Source: DASPTR01 sp041481365 | GTDB taxonomy: Archaea; Thermoproteota; Bathyarchaeia; Bathyarchaeales; Bathycorpusculaceae | DNA: 7,889 nucleotides | Assembly (NCBI GenBank): GCA_041481365.1 | Contig: JBGPBS010000067.1 | Coordinates: 1-7,889 of the forward strand | Direction: 5' to 3' | In this document: in pieces, positions 1-7,065 of the stretch | How the letters are laid out: each line of letters begins with the position of its first letter | Position numbering within the stretch: position 1 is the stretch's first letter | Notes under the pieces: generated by a model | What the model was told of the DNA's origin: nothing | Seen by the model: only the letters and a program-made list of their open reading frames with translations | The model's database searches: none | Program-made: the position numbers and the translations under genes

Positions 1-470
1 AGATTGAATTTCTCCACTAAGTATTGCGCTGCAATAGCGACATTGTTGAAAATGCAGAAACCCAGTGCACGGAACCTTTCTGCATGATGCCCGGGCGGAC
101 GGACCAGAGCGAAGGCATTCTCAAACTTTCTTTCCACGACAAGGTTAACGGCCTTCAATGCTCCACCAACGGCGTAGAGAGCAACTTCAAATGTTTCAGG
201 AGAAGCCACGGTGTCCTGCGAATCTAATGGGCCGCCTCCTGCCCTGCAGACAGCATCGACAAGCCTGATGTATTCTGGGGCATGAACAAGTTCAACGTTT
301 TCCAAGCTGGCTTTTTCAGGTTGCACGAGCTGCAGCATGGCATCAAACTCCGCCTTCCTCTTTTCTATTTCTCTAACGACTGCAGTTACTCGCTGGGCAG
401 ATTCTGGATGGCCTCTGCCTGGGTTGTGCTTCGTGAAGATGGGTGAGAAAACTATGGCTGTCTTTCCCAT
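1..470 (-). CDS. Histone deacetylase superfamily amidohydrolase (AcuC / acetylpolyamine amidohydrolase-like), C-terminal part off the window
   Basis: Zn-dependent hydrolase that would remove acetyl groups from lysine side chains or polyamines. Only the N-terminal 156 residues are present; the frame is open to the left edge. Family full length is usually about 340-375 residues, so slightly under half is seen. Seen directly: an N-terminal strand followed by KHNPGRGHPESAQR (residues 14-27), the substrate-entry loop of this family; VHAPEY (62-67); and RPPGHHA (124-130), with the tandem catalytic histidines H128 and H129, then GFCIFNNVAIAA (137-148). The zinc ligands would lie further left. The ATG at 468-470 starts one base after the TGA of the asparagine-synthetase-like gene, so the two are almost certainly co-transcribed and translationally coupled; a purine-rich GAAGAGG just upstream may serve as ribosome binding site. 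The superfamily is certain. The substrate (acetylated chromatin protein, other protein, or polyamine) cannot be read from this half. Confidence 0.93.
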   Translation of the reverse strand, partial: MGKTAIVFSPIFTKHNPGRGHPESAQRVTAVVREIEKRKAEFDAMLQLVQPEKASLENVELVHAPEYIRLVDAVCRAGGGPLDSQDTVASPETFEVALYAVGGALKAVNLVVERKFENAFALVRPPGHHAERFRALGFCIFNNVAIAAQYLVEKFN

Positions 471-471
471 T

Positions 472-1926
472 TCAAACAGCCTCTTCAAATATTCTGCTGA
501 ACATCCTTTGCAAGAAGGTTTTTACGGAAACACCATGTCTTTTGGCCATTTTTTTAAGAGCCTTGTCCACACCAGTTGTGTATTGGACTGCTTTTTTCGG
601 TTTCTTGGAAATTGGTTCAGGAAGACCAGCGTTTTCTGCTACTTTCCTCAAAACGAGTTTTCGAATGCTGTCTCTCTGAGGATCGATTTTCAGATTAACC
701 GGCAAGGATGCAGCGAATTCTGCCATTTCGAAGGTTGCGAAGGGAAGTCGCAGTTCAACATTGTGGAAGCTGCAGATTTTGGCATCTCTTTCTAGATTAT
801 TCTTGTAGAGTTCAACAACGTCGTCGAAGAGCCTCTTCCTCACCTTTTCTTCGCCGCCAAGAGAATAATCATCCACGTATCTTCTGTATCCCCCGAAAAG
901 CTCGTCTGCGCCTTGTCCGGCAAGCACCACTTCAAACTCCATTTCTGCTGCTTGTTCAGCCGCCCAATAGATTGGAATGCCTATGCTGGTCTTAACTGGG
1001 TCGGCTTCCTCAATGAGCGATAGAACTTTCTGTAGATCTTCCTGTACGTCTTCTTCTTTGAACAGTTGAATGTGAATTGGCAATTTCAGGATTTCAGCCG
1101 CTTTTCTTGCATGATCTGTTTCCTTTTGGCCCTCAAGGCTTACATGGATTAGTTGCACGTGGCATCTGTTTTTCTTGGCGAACAATGCTATTATGCTACT
1201 GTCTAGGCCACCTGAGAACGCTACAGCCACCTCTTTCAAAGCTGAGACTCTCTGCGTGACAGAACGTTGAAGGAGTGTTTCCAGTTTTCTGGCCGCGTCT
1301 TGCATGGTCATTGGCGTAGGGTCTGAGTAGGAAAGGGTTTTGACTTGTTTCAGTCTGAAGCTTTTTTGATCGATAACCGCAAGGTGTCCAGGGGGGAAAG
1401 AGTAGGTTTTGTCGATCCCTATCTTCCACAATGCCTTGCGTTCAGATGCCAAAGCCGCAGACCCCGCGTTTTCGCCGTAGTAAAGCGGGCACGCGCCCAC
1501 AGAGTCCCTGCCTGCGACGAGCCTAGTGGGTTCAGCCAATACGAAAGCATAATCGCCGAACGTTCTCTCAATGAAGTTCTTGGCTGCCTCCTCAGCATGT
1601 TCTTGCAGGTCAAGGGTGAAAGGCTTAATGTGGAAAATCTCTTTTGGCGGATAGATTCTTCCCTCAAAAACAATTGCCGCGTTTTTCAGCATTATCGGTT
1701 GGGGCTCGCCTGAATGCGGGATTCCTGGAAACTTGCGCCCAATTACTATGCTCGAGTTCAGACTTGGTTTCCGCAGAGCATCCATCGCTCTTCCTGTTTT
1801 CACGCATGAAGCTGAGGCCATTCCGAAAGTACCAGTACCTGCAGATGATAATGCTCCGAGCATGGTGACCGCTGTTGCCGTTGCGTCTCCTCCTTTCTTG
1901 TCTACGACTGCGATTAATGCTCCCAT
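472..1926 (-). CDS. Asparagine-synthetase-like protein (AsnB family) with a degenerate glutaminase domain
   Basis: 484 residues, against about 550 for E. coli AsnB. The C-terminal ATP-pyrophosphatase (amide synthetase) domain looks complete: PP-loop FSGGLDSS at 237-244, LAGQGADELFGGYRRY at 335-350, and CSFHNVELRLPFAT at 385-398, the counterpart of the usual SLELRVPF segment. The N-terminal Ntn/class II glutamine amidotransferase domain is recognisable by fold (GDYAFVLAEP 124-133, GRDSVGACPLYY 139-150) but has lost its catalytic features. The protein begins MGALIAV instead of MCGI, so the Cys nucleophile is Gly; the HRGPD segment is replaced by a Gly/Ser/Thr/Ala-rich stretch (28-40); the NGEIYN motif reads EGRIYP (88-93). 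The start is secure: an in-frame TAG lies directly before the ATG and GGAAGG lies 10 bases upstream. I infer ATP-dependent amide formation using free ammonia or an amine donor; asparagine as product is plausible but unproven. It is the first gene of a unit with the deacetylase-like gene downstream. Confidence 0.88.
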   Translation of the reverse strand: MGALIAVVDKKGGDATATAVTMLGALSSAGTGTFGMASASCVKTGRAMDALRKPSLNSSIVIGRKFPGIPHSGEPQPIMLKNAAIVFEGRIYPPKEIFHIKPFTLDLQEHAEEAAKNFIERTFGDYAFVLAEPTRLVAGRDSVGACPLYYGENAGSAALASERKALWKIGIDKTYSFPPGHLAVIDQKSFRLKQVKTLSYSDPTPMTMQDAARKLETLLQRSVTQRVSALKEVAVAFSGGLDSSIIALFAKKNRCHVQLIHVSLEGQKETDHARKAAEILKLPIHIQLFKEEDVQEDLQKVLSLIEEADPVKTSIGIPIYWAAEQAAEMEFEVVLAGQGADELFGGYRRYVDDYSLGGEEKVRKRLFDDVVELYKNNLERDAKICSFHNVELRLPFATFEMAEFAASLPVNLKIDPQRDSIRKLVLRKVAENAGLPEPISKKPKKAVQYTTGVDKALKKMAKRHGVSVKTFLQRMFSRIFEEAV

Positions 1927-1936
1927 CTATGGCTAA

Positions 1937-1942
1937 CCTTCC
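1937..1942 (-). promoter_or_regulatory. Ribosome binding site of the asparagine-synthetase-like gene
   Basis: On the minus strand GGAAGG lies 10 bases before the ATG at 1924-1926, and a TAG codon (1927-1929) sits in frame immediately upstream of that ATG. Together they fix the start and exclude an extended N-terminus that could carry the missing catalytic cysteine. Confidence 0.6.
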
Positions 1943-2071
1943 GATTACAACGTGCCATCAAACATCAGAGTTATGTCATCCTAGTAATTAGAGTATGGCT
2001 CATGGACTGAGCGAGTCAGCGATCAAGGTTCTGAAGTAAAACATTAATCCTCAACGCGTCTATCTTCTTGC

Positions 2072-2078
2072 GAGGTGG
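2072..2078 (+). promoter_or_regulatory. Ribosome binding site that sets the purB start
   Basis: GAGGTGG at 2072-2078 lies 7 bases before TTG 2086-2088. The longer frame would open at TTG 2068, placing this Shine-Dalgarno inside the coding sequence and leaving that TTG without a good site of its own. The protein read from 2086 begins MPILPIDTGRYG, the usual archaeal PurB N-terminus. Confidence 0.8.
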
Positions 2079-2085
2079 AATTAGT

Positions 2086-3423
2086 TTGCCCATCCTTCCT
2101 ATAGACACAGGTCGCTACGGAACCCCTGAAATGAAAAGGATCTTTGAAGAGGAGACGCGCGTTCAAAAAATGCTTGACGTCGAAGCAGCTCTGGCTTGGG
2201 CACACGGACAGGTTGGCAACATTCCGAAGAGAGATGCAGAGAAGATCATGTCCTCCGCCCTGTTGGAGCAGGTTAAGCTGAGCCGAATAAAAGAGATTGA
2301 ACATGAAATAAGGCATGATGTGGCTGCTTTGGTTAGAGCATTGGCGGAGGCCAGTGGATCGAGCGGTGCGTTTGTGCATCTCGGGGCAACGAGCTATGAT
2401 GTTGTTGACACTGCCACTGCGCTCCAATTAAAGGATGCTCTCGAGCTGATCGGGCAGAGGCTGGACAACCTTCAGAAGATCTTGAGGGACAAAGCCCAGC
2501 AGCACAAAGGGACCTTGATGATGGGTAGAACTCATGGTCAACATGCTTTGCCAATCACGCTTGGCTTCAAATTTGCCGTTTGGAAATGTGAGGTTTCACG
2601 GCATATTCAACGGTTGGAAGAGTGTGAAAAACGCGTGATTGTTGGGAAAATGAGCGGAGCTGTAGGAACACAGGCAGCTCTTGGGCCACACGCCATGGAA
2701 ATTCAGAAGCTAGTCATGCAAAGACTCGGAATCAAGCCAGCTGAGATTTCAACTCAAATCGTGCAGCGGGATCGCCATGCAGAACTTGTATGTCTATTAG
2801 CTATCGTTGCTTCCTCACTTGAAAATTTCGCCACAGAAATTCGAGAGTTGCAAAGGCCCGAGATCGCTGAGCTTTTTGAGGCATTTGAGGAGAAGAAACA
2901 GGTTGGAAGTTCAACGATGCCTCACAAACAGAATCCGGAGACATGCGAAACAGTGTGTGGTCTGGCACGAATCGTTAGAAGTCTTGTGATTCCGGCTCTT
3001 GAAAATGTTGTCACTTGGCATGAAAGGGACCTAACCCAATCTTCAGCGGAACGCTTCGTCATTCCAGAAGCATGCATACTGCTCGATCATATCCTTTCGT
3101 TGATGAACAATATCATTGCCAACCTGCGTGTTGACGAGCATCGCATGTTGAAGAATATGGAGCTGACTCAGGGGCGGGCCATGTCTGAAGCAGTGATGAC
3201 TGCTTTGGCAAGAAAAGGCATGAACCGCCAAGAAGCCCATGAGATTCTGAGAAAATTAGCCATAAAGAGTGACGCCGAGAAGCGGCCTTTCAGAGAGATC
3301 CTTCTCAAAGACACTGTCATCAGTCGAAAACTGAGTGAAGAAGAGATTGATCACGCGTTGAATCCGAGGAATTATCTGGGAACAGCAACAAAACAGGTTG
3401 AGCTCGTGACCGTAAAGAAATAG
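2086..3423 (+). CDS. purB: Adenylosuccinate lyase
   Basis: Fumarase/aspartase superfamily enzyme of purine synthesis, acting in the cytosol at two steps: SAICAR to AICAR plus fumarate, and adenylosuccinate to AMP plus fumarate. It has 445 residues from the TTG start at 2086, a normal length for archaeal and Gram-positive type PurB. Motifs in order: substrate-binding RYGTPEM (10-16); RHD (76-78); GATSYDVVDTA (100-110); GRTHGQHALP (147-156) with the catalytic general-acid histidine region; QRDRHAE (227-233); and the superfamily signature loop SSTMPHKQNP (275-284) with its serine and lysine. All expected catalytic elements are present and nothing looks degraded. It is a single gene, divergent from the asparagine-synthetase-like gene and convergent with hel308, with no other purine gene in the window. 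The start 18 bases inside the longest frame is chosen from the ribosome binding site and the family N-terminus. Confidence 0.97.
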   Translation: MPILPIDTGRYGTPEMKRIFEEETRVQKMLDVEAALAWAHGQVGNIPKRDAEKIMSSALLEQVKLSRIKEIEHEIRHDVAALVRALAEASGSSGAFVHLGATSYDVVDTATALQLKDALELIGQRLDNLQKILRDKAQQHKGTLMMGRTHGQHALPITLGFKFAVWKCEVSRHIQRLEECEKRVIVGKMSGAVGTQAALGPHAMEIQKLVMQRLGIKPAEISTQIVQRDRHAELVCLLAIVASSLENFATEIRELQRPEIAELFEAFEEKKQVGSSTMPHKQNPETCETVCGLARIVRSLVIPALENVVTWHERDLTQSSAERFVIPEACILLDHILSLMNNIIANLRVDEHRMLKNMELTQGRAMSEAVMTALARKGMNRQEAHEILRKLAIKSDAEKRPFREILLKDTVISRKLSEEEIDHALNPRNYLGTATKQVELVTVKK

Positions 3424-3454
3424 CAAAGTGCGCTTGATCGTTAGGTGGCAACGT

Positions 3455-5686
3455 TCAATATTCTGTGAGGGATGTTTGTTTCCATTCGTCTTCTTTTTCA
3501 AGTTTTTCCCAGGTTTCCTTCTTTACGAATCCGCCGATTTGTTCCTTGATCTTCTTCGCGAGCCTGGGTCCTATCAGTGGCAGGTTTGTTAGGTCATCGA
3601 GACCCACACGTTTTATGTCTTCCATCGTTTTGTAGCCTGCATTGTAGATTATGCGGCCGCGGGCTCGTCCCACTCCCTCCAGTCTAACCAGCGGTAGTAG
3701 TTCCTTCTTTACGCCTTTGGATACCCTTGCCTCGAGCTCACCAGTTTGAGGTATTACTTGCTTGATGCCCAGGAGTGTCGCTAACTCGTGCGAGGCATGA
3801 AGCAGCCATTTCGTGTTCTCGATGGTTCTGTAGAGGTCTCCAGGCTGAACAGTGAATCTCTCAATAATTTGGTCTTCACTTGTTTCATCGATCCATGCCT
3901 GCAGAGTCATGGCGGTCTTCACCTCGCCCAAAAATGATTCATAGGCCACCGTGTCTTCCCACTCATTAGGCAGGTCTGTGAGGAACTCCGCTTTGTGTTC
4001 CTCCATAAAAACTGTTAGTTCGTCTATTTCTCGAGAATATGGTCTCAAAACAGGTCCCATATCTGGAGTGTGGGCAATCATCTGGAGAAGACTGAGTTCC
4101 GTCAAGGAGATATGTTCTCGCTTCAGTGAATCGCGGATGATGACAGCTGAGGCAGGATCAACGTAGAGCTCGCTGACTCGCTTGCCAAACTTTGTAGCGT
4201 TGATCTCATCGCCCAGAACTTCGATCATCTCCTCATCGTATAGGTACTTGAGAATTTTGGCTATCAAGCCTTTTATTGCATCTGTGTCGTATTGGTGCGC
4301 GTAGAACGTTCTGCCGAAGAACTCGTAGAGACCCTGTTCTGTGTGGGCGAAATCTGCGGCTATGGTTGCAAGCACGTGCGATCGCATTATTCTCTCAACC
4401 GCCAGTCTCGACCATATGCGTTCTGGCCTAGCTAGGATGTAGTTTTCTAGTAAGAAGTCGGCTTCGTCAGGAGTCTTCGCGATGAGTACGGCCTCCCCGG
4501 CCTTGTCATATTTTGGTCTTCCAGCCCTACCTGCCATTTGCTTGTACTCCAGAACGCTAATAGGATAATAGCCATATCCCGCCTCGTATCGCCTATAGTC
4601 CTGGATGAGGACCGTTCTCGCGGGCAGATTCACGCCGAACGCCAGAGTTGGAGTAGCGGTCAGAACCTTGATTTTTCCTTGTTTAAACGCATCTTCTATT
4701 ATTCTGCGGTGGCTGCCCCCCAAGCCTGCATGATGGAAGGCCGTGCCGCGTTTGACAAGCTCCGCAAGTGATTCACTAATCCTTGTTCTTTCGCCAGCTG
4801 CCAGAATCTTATTCGCTTCATGTTCCAATGAGCGCTTAGCGGGTTTGGATAAGATCTCTTCAACTTCTCCTGCGAACTTCTTGGCCAGCGTAGCAGCATT
4901 CTTGCGTGTTGACGCGAAGACAAGTGATTGTCCGCCGGACTTTATTGTACTCAGGATCAAGTTTGTTGCAGAATCGCTCGTCTGCTTCTTTATTTTTCTA
5001 GCATCACCATTTTTGTACCGAATTTCATCGTGAAGAAGCACTCCTTCTTTGAGCGCAATTGGTCTCCACTCTGTGGTGACGTGTTCTGCTTTCAACCAGG
5101 CTGCAATTTCGTCAACATTGCTTATTGTTGCGCTCAAGGCGAGAATTTGAATGTCTGGGTTGACCTGCATAAGCCTAGCTAACACTACTTCTAGGGTTGG
5201 GCCGCGCTTAGCATCATTCAGCAAGTGCACTTCGTCAGCGACGACTAATGAAATCTCGTCAATCCACTTGGCTCTGTGTCTCAGAAGCGAATCTGACTTT
5301 TCGTTAGTGGTAATTATTATGTCATATCTTTCGAGCCAAGGGTCGGTGCCGTCAAAGTCGCCAGTGCTGATGCCGATCCTGATGTGCCTCCCATCCTTTT
5401 TGGTCAGGGCAGCGTACTTCTTGAACTCGTCAAACTTCTCGTTAGCCAAGGCCCTCAATGGCGTAAGATAGATGATCTTCCCGTTTCTTTCCAAAGCGTG
5501 TTTCAACGCGCATAGCTCAGCAACCAGAGTCTTCCCTGAGGCAGTGGGACTGGCCAAAACAAGGTTTCGTCCTTCGAGAGCCCCGGCTTTTATTGCTTCT
5601 TCCTGCGGTGGAAAAAGCTCAGCGATCCCACCCCTCATTATTATCTCTTTGACTGATTCTGGCACAGGCAAATCCGCTATTTTCAC
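3455..5686 (-). CDS. hel308: Hel308 (Hjm) superfamily 2 Ski2-like DNA helicase
   Basis: ATP-dependent 3'-5' DNA helicase of archaea, known from family studies to act at stalled replication forks and in recombinational repair. It has 743 residues, close to the usual 680-740. Visible motifs: Q-motif FPPQ (25-28); Walker A ASPTASGKT (45-53); TPLRALA (75-81); TTNEKSDSLLR (126-136); Walker B DEVH (151-154); LSATISN (184-190); VFASTRK (256-262); TPTLAFGVNLPA (345-356); and motif VI QMAGRAGRP (383-391). A winged-helix and ratchet region follows at about 400-640. The C-terminal helix-hairpin-helix domain has the Hel308 RAR motif (R674-A-R676) and LPLIGPRLAKKI (702-713). The last seven residues read QTSLTEY, resembling a PCNA-binding (PIP) box. 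The start is GTG with GGAGGTG 11 bases upstream. The gene is complete and converges with purB. Confidence 0.96.
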   Translation of the reverse strand: MKIADLPVPESVKEIIMRGGIAELFPPQEEAIKAGALEGRNLVLASPTASGKTLVAELCALKHALERNGKIIYLTPLRALANEKFDEFKKYAALTKKDGRHIRIGISTGDFDGTDPWLERYDIIITTNEKSDSLLRHRAKWIDEISLVVADEVHLLNDAKRGPTLEVVLARLMQVNPDIQILALSATISNVDEIAAWLKAEHVTTEWRPIALKEGVLLHDEIRYKNGDARKIKKQTSDSATNLILSTIKSGGQSLVFASTRKNAATLAKKFAGEVEEILSKPAKRSLEHEANKILAAGERTRISESLAELVKRGTAFHHAGLGGSHRRIIEDAFKQGKIKVLTATPTLAFGVNLPARTVLIQDYRRYEAGYGYYPISVLEYKQMAGRAGRPKYDKAGEAVLIAKTPDEADFLLENYILARPERIWSRLAVERIMRSHVLATIAADFAHTEQGLYEFFGRTFYAHQYDTDAIKGLIAKILKYLYDEEMIEVLGDEINATKFGKRVSELYVDPASAVIIRDSLKREHISLTELSLLQMIAHTPDMGPVLRPYSREIDELTVFMEEHKAEFLTDLPNEWEDTVAYESFLGEVKTAMTLQAWIDETSEDQIIERFTVQPGDLYRTIENTKWLLHASHELATLLGIKQVIPQTGELEARVSKGVKKELLPLVRLEGVGRARGRIIYNAGYKTMEDIKRVGLDDLTNLPLIGPRLAKKIKEQIGGFVKKETWEKLEKEDEWKQTSLTEY

Positions 5687-5697
5687 TGGAAAGAGCC

Positions 5698-5704
5698 CAC
5701 CTCC
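5698..5704 (-). promoter_or_regulatory. Ribosome binding site of hel308
   Basis: GGAGGTG on the minus strand, 11 bases upstream of the GTG start at 5684-5686. The spacing is a little long, but it is the strongest Shine-Dalgarno match in this intergenic region and supports the GTG start over any internal ATG. Confidence 0.65.
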
Positions 5705-5718
5705 CGTCCTTAAACAGG

Positions 5719-5737
5719 AATTGCCGCAATGGCAATT
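5719..5737. repeat. Perfect inverted repeat, 7-bp arms with a 5-base centre, between hel308 and the Fe-S operon
   Basis: AATTGCC (5719-5725), centre GCAAT, GGCAATT (5731-5737). It lies 33 bases upstream of the hel308 start codon and about 105 bases upstream of the IscS-like start, in the shared divergent promoter region. Size and symmetry fit a dimeric regulator's operator; on RNA it could instead form a small hairpin. It does not match the operator of any archaeal Fe-S or metal regulator that I can recall with confidence. Confidence 0.5.
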
Positions 5738-5841
5738 TAAGACGTTACGTATAACCTGTATTCTTTGTGGGTTATGTTTTTCTAGCAGAAAATGTGTTAT
5801 TGAATCAAGAAGGCAGTCAGTTCAGACCGGTTGAGTGCAGT

Positions 5842-7065
5842 ATGATTGAAAATGTGAAGGAGCTGCTGAAAGCACACGAAAATCTGAGGCATGAGGTTTA
5901 CTTGGACAACGAGAACTCTAGCATCGTGCCTGATGAAGTGATTCAGGCGATGATTCCATACTATAATCGCCGCGCATTTGGTAACCCTACGCTCACGCAC
6001 AAGCCTGGCTGGGAAGCCTTTGAAACAATAATGGAATCGGCTCAGAAAGCGGCTGCTTTCCTAGGCTGTAGAACCCTTGAAGAAATCAACTTCACACCTG
6101 GAGAAACTGAAGCTGACAATCTGGCGTTAATGGGAACAGTCCTCTCGAAGGGTGCTAAGGGAGGAAAGATCGTAATTTCAGAGGTTGAACCTTTGGGCGT
6201 GTTAAATGTTGCAGAAATGCTTCAGAAACGCGGATTCACGTTGACGGAAATTCCCGTTGATGCTGAAGGCTTCATAAACCTTGAGAAACTCAAAGAAGCT
6301 ATAGACAAGGAAACACTTCTCGTGAGCCTGTCCACGGTAAACCATGAAATAGGAACAATTCAACCCATCAAAGAGGCCGTGAAGATCGTTAGGGACGGGA
6401 ACTCTGAGACAATTTTCCATACCGACGCATCGGACGCTTACGGGAAGATTCCATTCAACGTGCAGAACTTGGGCGTAGACCTTGCGACTGTAAGTAGCTA
6501 CAAGATCTTGGGACCGCGAGGAATAGGCGTGCTCTACGTGAAGGAACACGTTAACGTGGAGAGAATTCTAGAAGGCCAGATAGGCACGCAGAGATTGTGG
6601 CCTGGGGTTGAGAACACGCCTTTGATAGTGGGCTTTGCCAAGGCGTCCGAATTGGCTTTCAATGATTTTGACGAAAATGCTGCACACGTGCGGAAACTGC
6701 GAGACAGACTGATCGATGGGATAACCTGCGGGATACCTGACGTCCTGCTTAACGGACCTTCCGGCGACAAGAGAGCGCCTGACAACGTTAACGTGAGTTT
6801 TCTTAGATGCGAAGGCGAGGCGTTGACGATCGAATTAAGTCTGAGCGGTGTTTACGTTTCAAGCGGTAGTGCCTGTTCAAGAAGGTTGCTGCAGCCGAGC
6901 CACGTTTTAGTTGCCATCGGCAGAAAGTTTGATCAAGCCCATGGCAGCATACTGATGAAAGTCACTAGGATGCATACAGAAGAAGACATAAACTACGCCT
7001 TGAAAGTGATTCCGAGAGCCGTTCAGAGGATAAGAGGAATAACTGGCTCTACAGGAGTGGAATGA
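5842..7065 (+). CDS. NifS/IscS-like class V PLP enzyme with altered active site (cysteine desulfurase homologue)
   Basis: 407 residues from ATG 5842. Cysteine desulfurases take sulfur from cysteine as an enzyme persulfide for Fe-S assembly. Retained family features: AFGNPT (45-50); the phosphate-binding TETE-like turn PGETEADNLAL (86-96); NHEIGTIQP (167-175); FHTDA (192-196) with D195; PLP lysine K221 in SSYKILGPRGIG; and the mobile-loop cysteine C345 in SSGSACSRRLLQPSHVL. Changed positions compared with IscS/NifS: DNAATT reads DNENSS (22-27); the PLP-stacking histidine of EHxAV is P117; the glutamine of HTDAxQ is D198; the histidine of SGHK is Y220; the RSGTEN segment reads WPGVEN (253-258); the arginine of SIRxS is L371. 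Sulfur transfer is likely because the cysteine loop is kept and the IscU-type scaffold gene overlaps its end. Whether free cysteine is the substrate is uncertain. The start is moderately sure; GTG 5767 or 5794 would add up to 25 residues. Confidence 0.85.
   Translation: MIENVKELLKAHENLRHEVYLDNENSSIVPDEVIQAMIPYYNRRAFGNPTLTHKPGWEAFETIMESAQKAAAFLGCRTLEEINFTPGETEADNLALMGTVLSKGAKGGKIVISEVEPLGVLNVAEMLQKRGFTLTEIPVDAEGFINLEKLKEAIDKETLLVSLSTVNHEIGTIQPIKEAVKIVRDGNSETIFHTDASDAYGKIPFNVQNLGVDLATVSSYKILGPRGIGVLYVKEHVNVERILEGQIGTQRLWPGVENTPLIVGFAKASELAFNDFDENAAHVRKLRDRLIDGITCGIPDVLLNGPSGDKRAPDNVNVSFLRCEGEALTIELSLSGVYVSSGSACSRRLLQPSHVLVAIGRKFDQAHGSILMKVTRMHTEEDINYALKVIPRAVQRIRGITGSTGVE

Larger units (their letters stand above)
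1927..2085. promoter_or_regulatory. Divergent intergenic region between the asparagine-synthetase-like gene and purB
   Basis: This 159-base non-coding stretch should hold back-to-back promoters for the two divergent genes. No convincing TATA/BRE pair stands out; the A/T-rich segment around 2036-2048 is the best candidate for purB, at low confidence. A short potential hairpin, GCTCA-N5-TGAGC, lies at 1998-2012 and overlaps alternative 4-bp pairings just downstream (CTGA/TCAG). This is too small to call an operator. No tRNA or small protein gene is visible. Confidence 0.4.
5687..5841. promoter_or_regulatory. Divergent promoter region of hel308 and the iron-sulfur operon
   Basis: A 155-base spacer holding the hel308 ribosome binding site, the inverted repeat at 5719-5737, and GTTACGTATAAC (5744-5755), an A/T-leaning element with GTTA/TAAC arms that could include a TATA-like box (GTATAA) for the rightward operon. 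If so, transcription would start near 5775-5785, leaving a leader of about 60 bases before ATG 5842. The reading frame stays open back to a GTG at 5767 (and a GTG at 5794), but neither has a ribosome binding site, and the extra residues do not look like family sequence. Confidence 0.4.

Noticed and set aside
337..795. 152-residue plus-strand frame spanning the deacetylase/asparagine-synthetase junction
   Set aside because: It lies antisense to two clearly recognised genes, has low-complexity Phe/Ser/Cys-rich composition and no family resemblance; it is a shadow frame.
1345..1713. 122-residue plus-strand frame inside the asparagine-synthetase-like gene
   Set aside because: Antisense shadow of a conserved domain, with no recognisable motif or ribosome binding site.
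1998..2012. Small hairpin GCTCA-N5-TGAGC upstream of purB
   Set aside because: Five base pairs with competing overlapping pairings is within chance expectation; noted only in the intergenic description.
2044..2427. 127-residue minus-strand frame overlapping the purB 5' end
   Set aside because: Antisense to conserved purB coding sequence; composition is not protein-like for the genome and no family is recognised.
5472..5834. 120-residue plus-strand frame crossing the hel308 5' end and the intergenic region
   Set aside because: Antisense to the Hel308 Walker A region and extends through the divergent promoter; no motif or start signal.
5767..5841. N-terminal extension of the IscS-like protein from GTG 5767
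   Set aside because: No ribosome binding site, overlaps the probable promoter/leader, and the 25 extra residues do not resemble family sequence; ATG 5842 is preferred, though not proven.
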